Of a stretch of DNA of 64,000 nucleotides, positions 36,078 to 49,028 are shown one piece after another. How positions within the stretch are numbered: the first letter of the stretch is position 1; each line of letters begins with the position of its first letter. The notes beneath the pieces were generated by a model. That model ran no database searches and was not told the origin of the DNA. It saw only the letters and a program-made list of their open reading frames with translations. The stretch comes from Paragonimus skrjabini miyazakii (taxonomy: Eukaryota > Platyhelminthes > Trematoda > Plagiorchiida > Troglotrematidae), in the NCBI GenBank assembly GCA_014338405.1, contig JTDE01000163.1, positions 205,002 through 269,001 of the forward strand, read 5' to 3'. The position numbers and the translations under genes are program-made.

Positions 36078-36987
36078 CTGGACAGTGGAAACACATTTGC
36101 TGCCCCAAACAACTAAATGTCTAACAGTTACGCTATAATTTCAATGGCAATCTTAGAGTAAGTTGCAGGAATCGGTTACGAAACCGAATGATCGCATAAA
36201 ATAGAAGACATTTTTCACACGAAAGTTCGGCATAACCGTATATCACATTTTCCGTTAAACCTCAACATCAAGTAACATGGACAAATACTTTGCCCAAATT
36301 ATAGAGAATTTATCGCAATGGTAAGCTTCTAAACTTGAACTGAGCCCGAAAATCTAGCGTTTGTTGTCTTCAACGGATATACCACTTACGTGGCATCCAA
36401 GGTAGCAGCAGAACAAAAGGATTGTCATTAATATCAGCGAGCGGATCGTTTTTTGATTCACCATTCTAGATATTAGCGACGTCATATACAACATAACAGG
36501 ACCACAGTGTGAATTCATTGAATACTACCGTTGAATATAATCAGAGTCCAGCATCTAGTCGCTTTTTGGGTAAACATTTTGCTCACTCCTCCAAGGCAGC
36601 TGTTAAATCAATTAGCATTCATTTTGTCTAGGTAATTTGCACCAGTAGACGAAAATTTGTTTAACCGTACATCTTACATGACGATCGTGGAGTTTTCAAG
36701 TTCATTGTGAGACATCATTTTCTCAGACCTGAATTTTATTACGTCTTCTGCATTCAGGTTAATTTTCAATCGACAAGTTTCAAAAATAAGACATTACTCT
36801 AGTTTTACTGTCATTAGAACTTCTCAGTAGTATACATTATCGCACTGTTCAGTAATGATTACAGTTGAATGTATTCACGGTTGATAAATAGGTCGGGCAT
36901 AAGTTGATTTTGAGTGATGCACTGACCATTGATAAAACCGTAAACCCTGGACGCGGCAATAACATTCCCCACTGACACAATTTAAAG

Positions 36988-37131
36988 AAAACAAAACGCG
37001 AGCATGGTGCATCACCTCGAGAGGAACTTGCATTAAAGGTAATGTGAGTATGAAGCCTGTGGTCAAAGATGAGCGATGCTCAGCTTACAGCTATGAAAAA
37101 ACTTTCGTTACAAAAGGTCTTCCGTGGTACG
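36988..37131 (+). CDS. Candidate exon, phase-linked to 39193
   Basis: Acceptor CAATTTAAAG and strong donor TACG|GTAAGT. It reads NKTRAWCITSRGTCIKGNVS then KDERCSAYSYEKTFVTKGLP. The end phase joins the exon at 39193 directly (through a split Asp codon). An antisense open frame covers part of the same stretch. Moderate splice support only. Confidence 0.25.
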
Positions 37132-39192
37132 GTAAGTGATCAAGTGCATTTCTGAGAGGTTTATTCCAGTTACAATATAAAATCAAATTTGATGGATTCC
37201 GACCCTCAATTTTGAAGCATTCTTAATGAAGCCTACTAACAATATCATGGCTCTGTTAACAATGAAAACTCCAGGTTACACAGAACAGTATGATACAACA
37301 TCCACATTGAACGTATATGACTTCGTGTTTACATGAGCCAATTTTAAATTAGTGACTGTAGTAGGGACATTTTCTCAATGATTTATGCTATTTACTTTCA
37401 TTTGTTGTTTGTTCGAATGTGACTGACTGTATTTCGAAAATTTCAATCTTGTGATCGTTGTTATATCGAGTGCGTTTCAACTAACAGGTCATCATCGTAA
37501 TAGAACTGTTGTCCAGGATTTTATGCGTAGTAAGTAATGGGATTGTGCGCCAGTTATAATTAACGCCTTTGTAACGACCGTCTCACTATAAAAGAAAATT
37601 AACCACACTCAAAAGCAATGGCATTCGTTACAACAAAATATAAGTAGTGAACCACAGCTCAACTAATATCACTCTACCAACAGGCTTATGAACGGATAGA
37701 ACGATATAACACATATACGCTTCTGTGAGATGTCAGGCGCGTTGACTTGAGTACTCCCTATGTACTACTCACTCATTACGTTTTCCAATGTAGAGTATGT
37801 CAAGCTATCTGAACCAAGCAAGCGAGAGAGCAGAGAAGAGGCCTTAAAATGGATACACAGACTACTCGCTCTAGTCGCTTCGGTGTAACCGAAAGGAGCT
37901 GTCCGACATTCATAAAAAGCCACAGATGACTGCACCCAGCGGATGTAGGATAAGTTCATTTGCGCTCATTGTTCAAAGCCAAAAACACGAGATGAGAATT
38001 TTCCGCGTATCTCCGTTAAATGATCGATGTTGTGCTGGTGTTACGCTACTTTGATGTATCGTCTGGTTGACGACTGTAATAAGTCCTTGTGGTGGAGACA
38101 CTCCTATCGTGATCTCAAAACGAACAGGACAAAACGAGTGCACGGCCTTTCCTACTCACGACGACGGTTCACATCATACTATGCATATATGTATGTATAC
38201 ATGAACGAGACAAGGAAGCGATCTATTGAGTCATTTGTAAAAGTGTAATCGGCGGATGTTCATACATACCCTTTCACCGTATTCCATTCCAGAACAGAGA
38301 CGGAATTTGCCAAGTCCTCACGATAGTCAACCGTGTTTGAACGGATGAGTTACGCTTACATAAATTTATATGTATTGAAACTGGTCATGTAGTGAAGTAC
38401 AGGAATTCTGGGTTTTCTCCTGTGAACCACACGGAATCAGAGGTAGCAGTGTGAACATCAAGCTAAGGTTGCAATGCACGACAGAAACTGCCGTTGTAAT
38501 TTTACATGTCGTTTGCTGGAACAGCGCAGCCGCTTTCAAAAAATACGCTCCTACTCCTTAACCCTTGTTATAATGTATCAGAAATTTATCTTCAAACATC
38601 TGAGGACTAAGTTGAGTGACGTTTACTGCCTTATATACGTAGGTACCTAACTGTTGAGTGGTAGTCGGGGATTTCGTTTTCGCTCTTTTTGTGCGGACAG
38701 TTGGCAAGTTGTTTATTCTTCAGTAGGGGAACCTCTGTGCCCTAGATAGGACACAAAGCGCATAGCGAATTATGTAATAATACTACTTGTAGGCAGAAAT
38801 CATAAAAGAACTAGAACCAGTTGCACAAAAACAACCTCAGGTAGCTACTTATGCCGTTACTAGTTCAGGTGCAGCCATAATCAAAAGTAAGACGAGTTGT
38901 ACAACATTTAGGAGAAGGGTAAATTAAACTCTGAAGACGTTAATGGGGGTCAAAGTTGACCTATATTATGCCACCATGGAATTATTGGTGTGTTTATATC
39001 GGTAATTGTTCCCGTCTTCTAGTAGTATACACGGTCATAAGTTTATACAAGTGGAGTAACATTTTCCCCCTTCTTGTCAAACCAGAGTTCATGGTGAATA
39101 CATGTGTTACGAGTAGACCATTATTTTTGTTTTATCTCTGCTGTGTTCCCCTACCATAATTCGTGGGTCGTGTGCTGTTATTTCGGTTGTAG
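37132..39192. other. Likely intronic; one additional open frame
   Basis: A plus frame at 38024-38248 (LVDDCNKSLWWRHSYRDLKT…) has a plausible donor (TTT|GTAAAA) but no supported acceptor and does not fit the phases of the flanking candidate exons. Confidence 0.3.
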
Positions 39193-42100
39193 ACTGTGTG
39201 ATCGGGACACCAGTTCAAAGTGCTGATGGTTACCGACACAACAGTAATCAGGAAGCAGTAAACAGCACTTCTGACAATCGTGACCAGAAAACTGTCTACA
39301 TACCTGCTTACTGGCGTATGTCAAAACAAACACAGTATGCTAAGTAAGTTTAAACATTATATCAACTCAGTCTCAAAATTGATAAATACGACCGGCATTC
39401 TTAATTAATCCTGTATTTGTTTGCTTACGATGTGACCGGCATTGTTTTCTCGTCCTACTTTATTCTAACACTCATTATTTTGAATATATTGTGGTTCCGG
39501 TTTTGCATATGCTAAATTGCCACTGTTTCTTGAGTTGCCTGTATGTTTCAATATAATACCTCTCCGTTTTGGTTAGTGCTAATTGATCAACATAATTTAA
39601 CCGTGCTTAGTGGCAACGATTTCTTGGCTACTTGATAAGCTGTACAATGTGTTGACCAGTTTCCATCCGTGCATTTCAACTAATTCTTTTCCGTCAAGTT
39701 TCTTCGTCGGAAAGGTTGGTGTAAACATCAGTCACTAGAAGAAACTGTATCATCTGAAAAGATATTCGATCAGCTGTAACACCTTGTTAAAGAGATATTT
39801 ACGTTTGTACCTTCTGCAAACAACACCAACGCATTTATATTACTTTTCATGCGTTAGTAACATTTCACATCGCCAATAAAGACTCACAGTCCGCCCGGTT
39901 GTATGTCTGGTCAATCAGTCTATCCAGTTCACACTTCTGAGGAAGTGGACTAAATAAATCAGACGGTTGGTTTAATTAAAATCTCCCCCATATAAATCAT
40001 CCCGATATTTCAGTCAGGTCATACCGACGAGCGCCGTCCGTTCGTTTTAATCACCAAGAAATAGGCGGTGCGATAATTTATGTCTGGCTCAAATAGGCCT
40101 TCAAAATTTTAAATTTGCATAACAGACTTAACTCACTTGATCATATTTCGTTTGAGCAAATAAGTAATATAGAGCAAACATTAACGTCGAATCGGAATAA
40201 CATTCTGTTTTCGAACGAATTTCATTTAATGAGTGTATTTTTCAAAAATACGATAAACGTGCTCAATCTCGATTATATCACGTATGATAATAATTTTCAC
40301 CGTATTATTTACACTTCGGACGATAAATATTTCAGTTTGAACCTGGCCACTTTGGGAGTTTCAGTGATCGGAATTGAAAAAATTCGTAACAGGTGGCTGG
40401 CTAGTTAGTAAAATTAAAGGTTGTTACCTCGAATTGAAATTATCATTTTCTCCTGACTACTTAATCTCTACAGGTTTGCATTAGTCCGGCTTCATAGGAT
40501 GACAATCCATGGTACAAATCTGTCCTTTTCGACTGACCAGACTGGCCATATCTCAGTTGTAGCCGTTATTCCATGTTGTAACTCGCCGCACTAATTGCCA
40601 CACCGTTTCACGGTTATAATCGCTGGCCCTGCAACCCTTCCCCACAGTTAAAACACACGCGCAGCCAACATTTGCAACTGAAACAGTTGGAAATCTCCAA
40701 ATGAATGTGACTGAATAGGACCGTAGCACTGTCATGGACGCACACTATATGTGAAGTCAACCTCACAAACTCTACTGACATAAACATGTATACCGGTCTA
40801 GACACTACAGGCGTTGTTGAGATAGCGTTATTACTTAGTGAGTGTATAAGTTGAACATACCCACAATTATTTGCACCTGCCACACTCAACTATACACTTC
40901 AGTCAGCTTCTTTTGAAAGGACGCATTAGACTGGACTCCAGCTCTTGTTAGAGTTCATCAGTGATGCATAGCCGTGAAACGGCGAGGGTGAGAATTACGG
41001 CCACGTCTCGTAAAACAACCGCATTAACAACTTCGTCATTGATTTCACATTAGATACGACTGAATTATCATATGCAGACGATCAGCCACATCCGCCTGTA
41101 AATCATGCTTACCTTGTCCGATCACTAAAAAGGCGCCAAAGTAACCGTTTTCTTAACTTAAACCTCTGACCCAATGGTTATGACTTATCTCCAGGTTGAA
41201 ATCACAAAAATAATCACAAGGTTTAGGCGATATTTCACTTGGCAGTTAGTAATAATAGTTTTGCAGTTCCCTGTCGTGGCAACAATTGCCAACCAGAAAG
41301 CCTCGCTCATATTCTCCAATCGCACTGAATAATACACGATACGCCCTGTACTCGGCACAACCGCGTGGTTAAGGACTTGGTGAAAAGACTGCGCAATGTG
41401 AGCTGTGCAGTCTTCGGAGAGCTGCGGGTACTAAGGTCGAACTCGTTTATCAAACTTTACGTTATCGCGGTTCATGATCACGTCGCTGCAGTATTGGACA
41501 TCAGTATAGTGGACAAATATGGGAGTCAGTTCCCCTGGACAGACAAAGCTGTGAAGTACGCGACCGATTCTCGTAACGCTGCCATTAAGTCGGCTCTCAA
41601 TACCATGGCAATTGTCGTGAATTCTGTTTGAAATTCAATGTAATCATCGCTTTTCTTAGTTGCATGTACACGTCCTCTTGCAGTACGATTCTTCGACTGG
41701 GACTGCTCTCTGACGCGGTTACTGATTTTTGTCTACTGACTGTTCTAGGTTTCTTTAAAACTTGTAACACATTCGTGCGGTGCACCTGGCGTTGATTGTT
41801 TCTCGCTTCTGACAGCTGTCTCGCTACAAGATACATTTCTCCGTCTCGATGAATGGGCCTTAAATGCGGTAACACCCCTGTGACCTGAGAACCCATCGTG
41901 TCTGAGAGACTCCCGTTGTTAACGTAACACACAATAAACTTTCAGTTGATGACTGGGATTAGTATTTTCGAATTCAGGTTTTGATTATAACATACCTGAG
42001 GAAGGCAACCCGGGGTAATTGAAACGTAGAATATTACAACTTGCTCGTAACGCTATGTTGTTCTTAATTCTTCTTCTATCATTAACATGGTAAACATGAT

Positions 42101-42939
42101 GTCCAAACTATTTGAATTCATTCGTATCAGACTTGATAAGAGAATCTTACAAGAGATGACGATTGTTTCGAACATGAGCAACTCATGTTATATACAACTA
42201 TAGCACAATCTCTCATCATTGTTCCAATTTAGTGTATCAGCCGGCTAACTAGCCCAGACTGGTTTTACTGCCTGTCCTGTTCTGGTCAACTTCAACTTTA
42301 CAACATATCTGTTATGCATCAGTATACTTCAGTAATATTCCGTTAATGATAGTTACACTAGCACTGTTTTACCCGGAAGAACTTAGCTCATCTTGTGTTG
42401 ACTACCACTAATGCTGTACAGTCACAGCCAAATATTTCACTGTGACGGCTTTTCGTTCTAACGCTCAAACAGAGCGCTCTATTTTGTAGTGGTCCCTACC
42501 AAATTATGTTTATTGCCGTTTTTGAGGGTAACAGTTGTTTAGCTCTTTTGTTCGGAATTACATCGAGCAAGTTGGCGGATAATTATGTGAAGACGATTTC
42601 GGATTTTCAAAGTTTCCTTGCAGTTCTACAAGGGACCAATTTATAGACTGAGATTAGGCTAATATCTTGTTAAATCCCATCGCTCATTATTTACTTACCG
42701 ACGTGCATGTCTCATACAGCTAGTGCTTGTCCGAAGAAACAAAAATAATTACAGCCAAATACATTCCAAAATCAGTCAGTTTACAACTTCTAGTTTTAAG
42801 TGAATTAAACGGCGGATATTTGTGGAGACTGAATCTTGTGGACCGACAGTTCACATCCATTGACTGTAATGACAGGACTTCAGACAGTCAAGAGCGTCCT
42901 CTTTACCTTGTTACCATTGGTCCGACAACTGTTAAACGG
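39193..42939 (+). CDS. Candidate multi-exon gene segment, beta-rich protein
   Basis: The best plus-strand chain. Exon 39193-39343 (acceptor CTGTTATTTCGGTTGTAG, donor TAA|GTAAGT; CVIGTPVQSADGYRHN). Exon 40126-40392 (89 codons; LNLDYITYDNNFHRIIYTSD). Exon 40474-40577 (excellent acceptor CTTAATCTCTACAG; FALVRLHRMTIHGTNLSFST). Exon 42755-42939 (LLVLSELNGGYLWRLNLVDR, RPLYLVTIGPTTVKR, donor CGG|GTGAGC). All junction phases agree; an optional exon 41411-41572 also fits. Alternating hydrophobic strands suggest a beta-propeller-like fold, but I cannot name a family. If not spliced at 40577, a TAA at 40592 would end the protein there. Confidence 0.4.
40911..41012 (-). repeat. SINE-like family, copy 3
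   Basis: On the minus strand this matches the 35.3-kb unit (GATGCATCACTGATGAACTC then TAACAAGAGCTGGAGTCCAG), with a decayed B box (GTAATTCTCACCCTCG). It lies in the intron or 3' flank of the 39-43 kb plus-strand candidate. Confidence 0.55.
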
Positions 42940-43255
42940 GTGAGCCCTCCTCAAATGAAACACGAAAAAAGTGCGGGGGGTGACTGCAGCCTGTCTCTTT
43001 TACATTCTCCTGATTAACTGGTTTACGTATTGCCAACAATAAACGTGTATGTAACCCGAAATATATTGGAGTCATAACTGTACGAATAGCTCTCGGAAGT
43101 CTGTTTATTCTATGTCGAAGCCAGCATTAATCTGAAGCTAGTTTCTTACTTGCAATTAGTTCCAGGAGTTTTATTACTACAGTGTCGCGTTTGAGACGGA
43201 AACTAGCATCAAGCAGATATAGCCCAACTGCTGAGATAGAGTTTATGCTCAGGGA
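41597..43255 (-). CDS. Candidate minus-strand exon pair, unknown
   Basis: Exon 43255-43150 (acceptor GCGTAATTTCTCAG, donor GCAA|GTAAGA) reads SLSINSISAVGLYLLDASFR then DTVVIKLLELIA. Exon 41901-41597 (acceptor GGGAGTCTCTCAG, ends in TGA) reads MYLVARQLSEARNNQRQVHR then SVTASESSPSRRIVLQEDVY. The phases match (a split Asn codon). The pair conflicts with, and interleaves with, the plus-strand candidates at 40.5-42.9 kb, and I judge the plus-strand set more likely. Confidence 0.2.
41983..42152 (+). repeat. Second good copy of the 10.0-kb retroposon
   Basis: Aligns end to end with 10013-10178: ATACCTGAGGAAGGCAACCC, then TTGAAACGTAGAATATTACA, then ACTTGCTCGTAACGCTATGT, then a common tail (CCAAACTATTTGAATTCATT against CCAAACTGTTTGATTTCATT). 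No clear target-site duplication remains. Matching start and end points support a discrete element of about 170 bp. Confidence 0.7.
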
Positions 43256-44399
43256 CTGAGAAATTACGCAGCTAGGACTGTGTTTGCGGCGCAATACATG
43301 AGCGGACATCATCCCCTTCCAAACGTTTTCAGAATTGTATCAAAATGGGATTGTTTTCCTGTGCTTTTGCCTGCTGTTAAAAGTATCTATCTTTCCTCTA
43401 CTACTCATCAGTATCTATTTTTCTAATTTCTTGTTCTCACTGGAGCTACCGATGTTGATTAGAAAATCGCATATTTTCGAAAGTAACTGAAACATGCTTC
43501 AAGCGACGTTTTCGATCAGAATTTAAAATTTGTGTTACGAGTTGTAATGACATTTCCTAAAACGTCTCTAACTGACAGACTATGCAAGTCTCTGTGGTAG
43601 AAAGACCACTACGGTATACGTTATCTGGATTGTATGGACCTTTTCATTTGGATGCTATGCGTTTTCAAACTGGGAAACCGTTTTGATAATACCCGAAAAT
43701 GGGCTGTCAAACCGATGATAAATAAATTGTAAATGTTACCTTGTTAGATTATTGTAAGCTTAATTAGAACAATATGTACTATATTTGTGGCAATCAGCCA
43801 GATAAGCCTGCCGACCGTGAAGTGTTGCAGCACGTCATAGCTTGCTTAATGCCGTGTTCAGTTTGTTACAGTTCCTTCACAACAGTCTCGATAATTGTTT
43901 GAATAATCTTGTTGAATTCCAAGGACGAAATTTGAAGAATTGTTCATGCTCGATTGCAAACTAACACTACATTTTCATCAGTGATTACTTCGATACCGTT
44001 TATTCCTCACTTCCATTAAAACGAGATCTACGAAGCAATTTTAACCTGATTAGTTACAGTTCGAAAAGTTTCATTGCGGATGATCAATTCACGCTCGAAG
44101 CACGGTGGCCATCCAAAACAAAACAGAAGACTATTCACCTCTGAGATGGACCAAAATGGTTCTTTCTGTCGCGTGTTGCTAATATTTTGTATATTCCGTT
44201 GTTATTTTTTTTAATGAAAATGCATGTAACCGAAATTTGTACACTTTATCTTATTGTATGGGTCTGAAACGTTTGTTAGAGTTTACTCTATTCATATTGC
44301 ACAATTTCTCATCAACACTCTCTGAAGTCTTCTCGTTCAACAACTCGCCATGTTCACATAGAGTCAGGCCTATAGTGAGTTCATTGGCATTGTGGTTAA

Positions 44400-44520
44400 A
44401 ATACTGTTCTCAGAAGCACAAGAGACGGAGTGTAATTCCAGTCCATGCGGGGACCCATACTATGGATGAACTCTGATAAAAGCAAAAAACTCGAGTCTAT
44501 TGTTTCCTTTTGAAGGAGAT
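44400..44520 (+). repeat. SINE-like family, copy 2
   Basis: GTAATTCCAGTCCATGCGGG, then ATACTATGGATGAACTCTGA, then AAAAACTCGAGTCTATTGTT, then TCCTTTTGAAGG parallels copy 1 over its whole length, in the same orientation. The B box is mutated. Confidence 0.6.
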
Positions 44521-45857
44521 CAACCAAAAAGCCTATTTGAATGCGAAAATTGTAACAAAATATGGGTGGTTTTCAATTTGAAACAACAACCATAATCCAC
44601 GATCTCTTATCAAAACACATACGGTAGTCTAGCATTTAGTTACTTGAAAAATTATTATTCTGTGCGCATCATAACTGTGAAATTTTATGTTTATATACTG
44701 TAAAACTCTCCCTTTCTCCGTTTCTGTATTCATGGTATATTTCTGTAGGTATCCAACAAAAATAATTTTTTTCATTAAGACGCAGTTTTATAAAGAATGA
44801 AGGTCACACATCTGTTATTCAAGCTTTTATTCAAATTCGCTGGGAGCTGTTACAGCTCTGTTTACTCAATAGTGTGCCATGTCTCATGAGAATCGATGCA
44901 TTTGTCAACGTTGCGCAAAAATTTCCAGTTCAATCATGATGCTGCCCATAAACCTAACCGATAATTTCAGACAATATGCTTATTAGTATATCTTGTGGAT
45001 AACTCTCTGCTGGTCACAACCTTCCGTTCTCACAAATCCCTCCGCAAACCCATTGCACAAGAAGTGTCATACTCGTGTTTTGCTGTGGTTTGGGCTAAGC
45101 ACTGAAAATAGACACAAGCTGTAATTTAGCGCAAAATCTGGCGTTAGTTTCAATACTGATCTCTGCTCTTCTTGTCTGCAAGGGGAGCAAGGTGACTTTA
45201 TAGTTTTCATAAGTTAGAAATTTGGCTTAACTTTTCAGCAGTGATATCGGACGCTTAATGTTTCTCGCAAACCGATTCCGGTTGAACGCAGTTCAATGTG
45301 AAAATGGACACTCAGAAAATGTGAACAATTTCTAGGTAGCTAAATTTAGCATGAAGATTTTCAATTCTCGTGAGAGTTTTCTATACTTATATATATGTGT
45401 GTGCTAAAAGCGAACTGACTTCCTTTATGTTGTGCAGAAACGCAACTGACGGACTTCAGAAAGTAAAATAGAAAGTATTCAACCGAACAAACTGATTTGA
45501 TAAGAACAGTTGGGGAAACTTTAATCTAACCATATTAAGTCGAAGATTTAAGTCACTTTTGAGGTATAATGCAGGAGACAGCCAACAACAAACCATGTGA
45601 GCTGTATTCTGCGTGAAATACGCCCATCAGTTCACCTCCACTGTGACACCATTAGAAACATCAGCTAACAAAATCCCTCTGTTGTGGCTGATGTTTAACT
45701 AGTCGAAATTTACTGTGAAGTAAACTCACTGCGAAGAAGTGAACGAAGCCATAAGTTAGTCAAAAATAGATAAAGACTTCTCTGTTTATATCAAATAAGC
45801 ATTACACCAGGCTTATTTTAGTTGTTTGGGCTGCTGTTGATAATTCTGTGACCTGCG

Positions 45858-45955
45858 TTCAAAAAGAACCACTAAACTTCAGGTTTGCTCTTGTTAGAGC
45901 TAGTCACTGGTGTATAACCTTGCCATGAACGAGATTAAAACTTCGGTCACACTTT
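45858..45955 (-). repeat. SINE-like family, copy 4
   Basis: On plus it shows TTTGCTCTTGTTAGAGCTAG then TCACTGGTGTATAACC, the reverse of the body in copies 1 and 2. It is the most diverged member apart from the central CTCTTGTTAGAG motif shared with copy 3. Confidence 0.5.
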
Positions 45956-47155
45956 CACGAGGCAAACATGTTGCGTGCTGCTACGGTGACCTTTACTTAG
46001 ACATGTCCGATCTGTCAAATGAAAACGCTTAGTCACATTTGCTTGTCACTGGGGTTCCGTCTACCTGCCTCTCTTGACAAGACACATGTATTCTTTGTCA
46101 GCACTAACAAGATCCAGAATTCTGGCTTACTGTTTCATTTTGAAGCAGCTGCGTAAAATGTTTCTGTAAGAAATAAGACAGTTGCAGTCGGTTGTGATTG
46201 GTGATCGAATTACAAAAAGTAGTTATAAAAAAGACTTTACTGTACGATTTTCAAGGTTTTAAGATGCTGAAGAATCATTTCTGTGACCAGACTGCAGTTA
46301 CAAGGCGACGTTTTCTGACTTATTTAGAAATTCGCTGAAGATTGCTGTAAGCTACGCGGAAACATATTAGGAAATGTTTTTGAGTGATAGACTTCATTTT
46401 AGTGCATATTTGGCCGAACACAAAGACCCAATCAGACTCGAATCTTTTTAGGCTGGAATGTTTATAATTAGAACTTTGGATACGTTGAACTGGTCACTAA
46501 CAGACGTGTAGGTTCACTGTAACAATTGGTGTATGTGCGTTGTTTGCTCACGAATTTGTGAAGACTGTGTTGCCTTCTTAACGGTCAACGCGCTCGGCGA
46601 CATTTTGACCACCTCAACAGTGATTCATCTATCATACAATTCAGCAGGGATACAACTCTAGCTGCACTACTTTCATACGTCCGCTTTCTATGAATGACCG
46701 AACGATGCTTTTCTGTAGGCCAATGACTGAGCATGTCTTTTTCTTCCCCAAAACTGCATAACCATTAATACTGTCAAGCAGGACTTGGGCCTCAACGATT
46801 CACATTATCCAAACTCATCGCCAAATTGGTCAACTCATGGTCAATTCATGGCATGCTGTAACCGCTGCTGCTTAGTTACATGACTAGGAAAGAAAGTCTG
46901 CAAGCAGTCCGATTAGCAACACGTAGATGAACCAGTTACATTCGACATGAGGAGCCCGCTTGTCTTAAACGAACCGTACGCTGACTAAAATGTTTCCGTA
47001 TAACTTATTCCACTTCCGTCGGCCAAAATCTCAGTTATCAGCTACTTGTAACACATGCTGTTATGCAAAAAGCGAGAGATTCATCTGTTCGGGGTTCGCG
47101 ACATCCTCAAGGTTTATGAAACGTTGAAGTTGATTAGTCCAGGTCAGACTTTCAG

Positions 47156-47224
47156 CTTTTACCTCACTATATTTGAATTCAGCGAGGCTCAAGCTGGACA
47201 GCTTATTATCTCAAATGCTCACGA
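47156..47224 (+). CDS. Candidate exon, phase-linked to 52055
   Basis: Acceptor CCAGGTCAGACTTTCAG and donor CGA|GTAAAC bound a 69-nt exon reading FYLTIFEFSEAQAGQLIISN. Its end phase fits the 52055 exon through a split Asp codon. Short, so weak alone. Confidence 0.25.
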
Positions 47225-48208
47225 GTAAACAGACCAGCATATCAACTTCACACAAGAGCGCACCGTTGACTTATATGTTTGCTGCTTATACTGGCATGCG
47301 ACCATCCGTGGTTGTCGTACGGTACAAGTACGTTTATATTATACCAGATGAATAACAAGGCTGATGAAACAACTGACATAGGTTTTAGTGCTGTTTTTTG
47401 TCCCCAAGCCGCACGGTTGATGGACAGTTTCTAATTCACCGAACTTCCGAAGGACCCACCACATTCTTTATGTCCGTCATATTTTGAAGACTTAGATACT
47501 TTAATGCAATCATGAGAATTTATTTGAGCAGGATACTTGCCTCATAGCTTCTTGTTGAAAGTTCCACAATGTTAAGGATAAGTAAATGCATGGTGAATAG
47601 TGCCTGCAAACGAACGGGTTACTGCGACTAACAGTAATTATTCAACAGAGTAATAGTGAAAAATCAAACCGCAAATCACCAGGCTATTATTCATGTGACT
47701 GTGTACACTACTTATAATAGAGGCAGTGAAGTGTAAAGTGAAAAAATAAATGCGGAAGAGTTATAATCAACTCAGGTCATGAATTAGTTTGAGTTGAAAA
47801 GGATTGCAGTGTCTGGGGTCATGCGTGGGTTTGTGCTGGACTAGAGTTGAAGTTATGACAGTCTGGTCAGAAAAGGTGGAGCACCCAGACCGATTAGTTT
47901 GGTGTATAACATTCTGAATTAGGTGAAAGGGTTGTAATAAACACACCTGTCAATAACAAGCGAAACACTTATTTCTATAAAATACGCAACGACTAAGTGA
48001 TTGCAACCGGGTGCACTGCATCAAGCAGCTTCATCAAAATAAAATCTCGGAATTCAATAGTTTTCGTAGTTTACTGTCTCATCGTATAGCCAAAATTACT
48101 CTTGGATGGTGTCTTCTTTGAGAGCAATATCCATACACAAGTCTTCTTATATGTGCAGTCAGTATGATACATGAGCATGGCATTCTGTCCCACACCACAG
48201 CCGCTTAC

Positions 48209-48274
48209 CGGTAATAGGAACTTTTGCTCCCTATGATTTACTGTGTCTTCAATCACGTCATGCCATTTTACATA
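48209..48274 (-). CDS. Candidate 66-nt minus exon
   Basis: Acceptor GATAAACACTGTAG and donor CCG|GTAAGC flank 22 codons, YVKWHDVIEDTVNHREQKFL then LP, phase 0 at both ends. Its length is a multiple of three and its composition plausible, but it is short and isolated between plus-strand candidates. Confidence 0.2.
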
Positions 48275-48479
48275 CTACAGTGTTTATCTATCTTGCGAAT
48301 GCCTCCCTATATAACTGTACAACATTGAGGAAATATTATAGATAAACCGATTCAGCGAGTGCTTTTTAAGAAAGCAATGCATGTATACTCGTCATTCTTA
48401 GTGTTCGGCTTCGAGGATGCTGTCAATTGTGAGTATTGATCAATTTTCTGAATAACTGTTAATAATAATAGTAATAATG

Positions 48480-48575
48480 ATAACCATGAGCCTGACCGGA
48501 ATGTTCTGCGGCTCAGGCCGCCCCTCGCCTCAACAGCGACGTGGAATATCCCATAAGAAGAGACGTTGCTGTTGC
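48480..48575 (-). repeat. Isolated LINE 3' tail
   Basis: CATGAGCCTGACCGGAATGT, then TGCGGCTCAGGCCGCCCCTC, then CCTCAACAGCGACGTGG matches the 3' end of the LINE at 49029-49150 (CATGAACCTGACCAAAAGGT, then CCTCAACAGTGACGTGG), with a trinucleotide-rich tail next to it. It is a second, strongly 5'-truncated insertion of the same family. Confidence 0.65.
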
Positions 48576-49028
48576 ATGTGGTGAAGACAGTATTGATTCA
48601 TTCCGTTTGTTTTGAATGGTGTATAGTATGACTCACTATCTCAAAGTCGCGAAAGAACCGCCCTCTCTAAGGTTATACACATGGTATATGAAAGAAGGAA
48701 CACAACATGTAGTGTTCGCATTTCATCATCGGTCGATTCGCACACACGCGCACGAACACACTGTATGTTCCAAGAAATACAAGGAAGGACCGATGGTTGC
48801 AATCTAATTGTATTTTACGCATCTCTGTCTGTTACCTTCCCAAGATTTACTGCACGACTGTTTGTGCTGATGGATTCAACAGTCATTTTAATCTGACGCG
48901 TTGCTGACTGATCAAACTTTTAAGGCGAACGAGGTATAACACCGAGCAGTTTATGAGCTGATTGGATTGATGTGCAGATGAATCTAATTTCGCAGACATG
49001 GACCACTGTACGATTCGGCTGAAACTTA

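Larger units (their letters stand above)
42940..47155. other. Repeats and unassigned sequence
   Basis: Apart from the minus exon candidate at 43150-43255 and SINE copies at 44.4 and 45.9 kb, I see no supported gene. A 47-nt splice-bounded plus frame (44328-44374) is too short to call. Confidence 0.4.

Noticed and set aside
41329..41631. Plus frame VKDLVKRLRNVSCAVFGELR… as a complete gene
   Set aside because: No real ATG and no strong acceptor; retained only as an optional exon (41411-41572) in the 39-43 kb chain.
42698..42724. Minus-strand micro-exon before GTAAGT at 42697
   Set aside because: In the phase required by the neighbouring minus exons it contains a stop; it also sits next to the better plus-strand exon at 42755.
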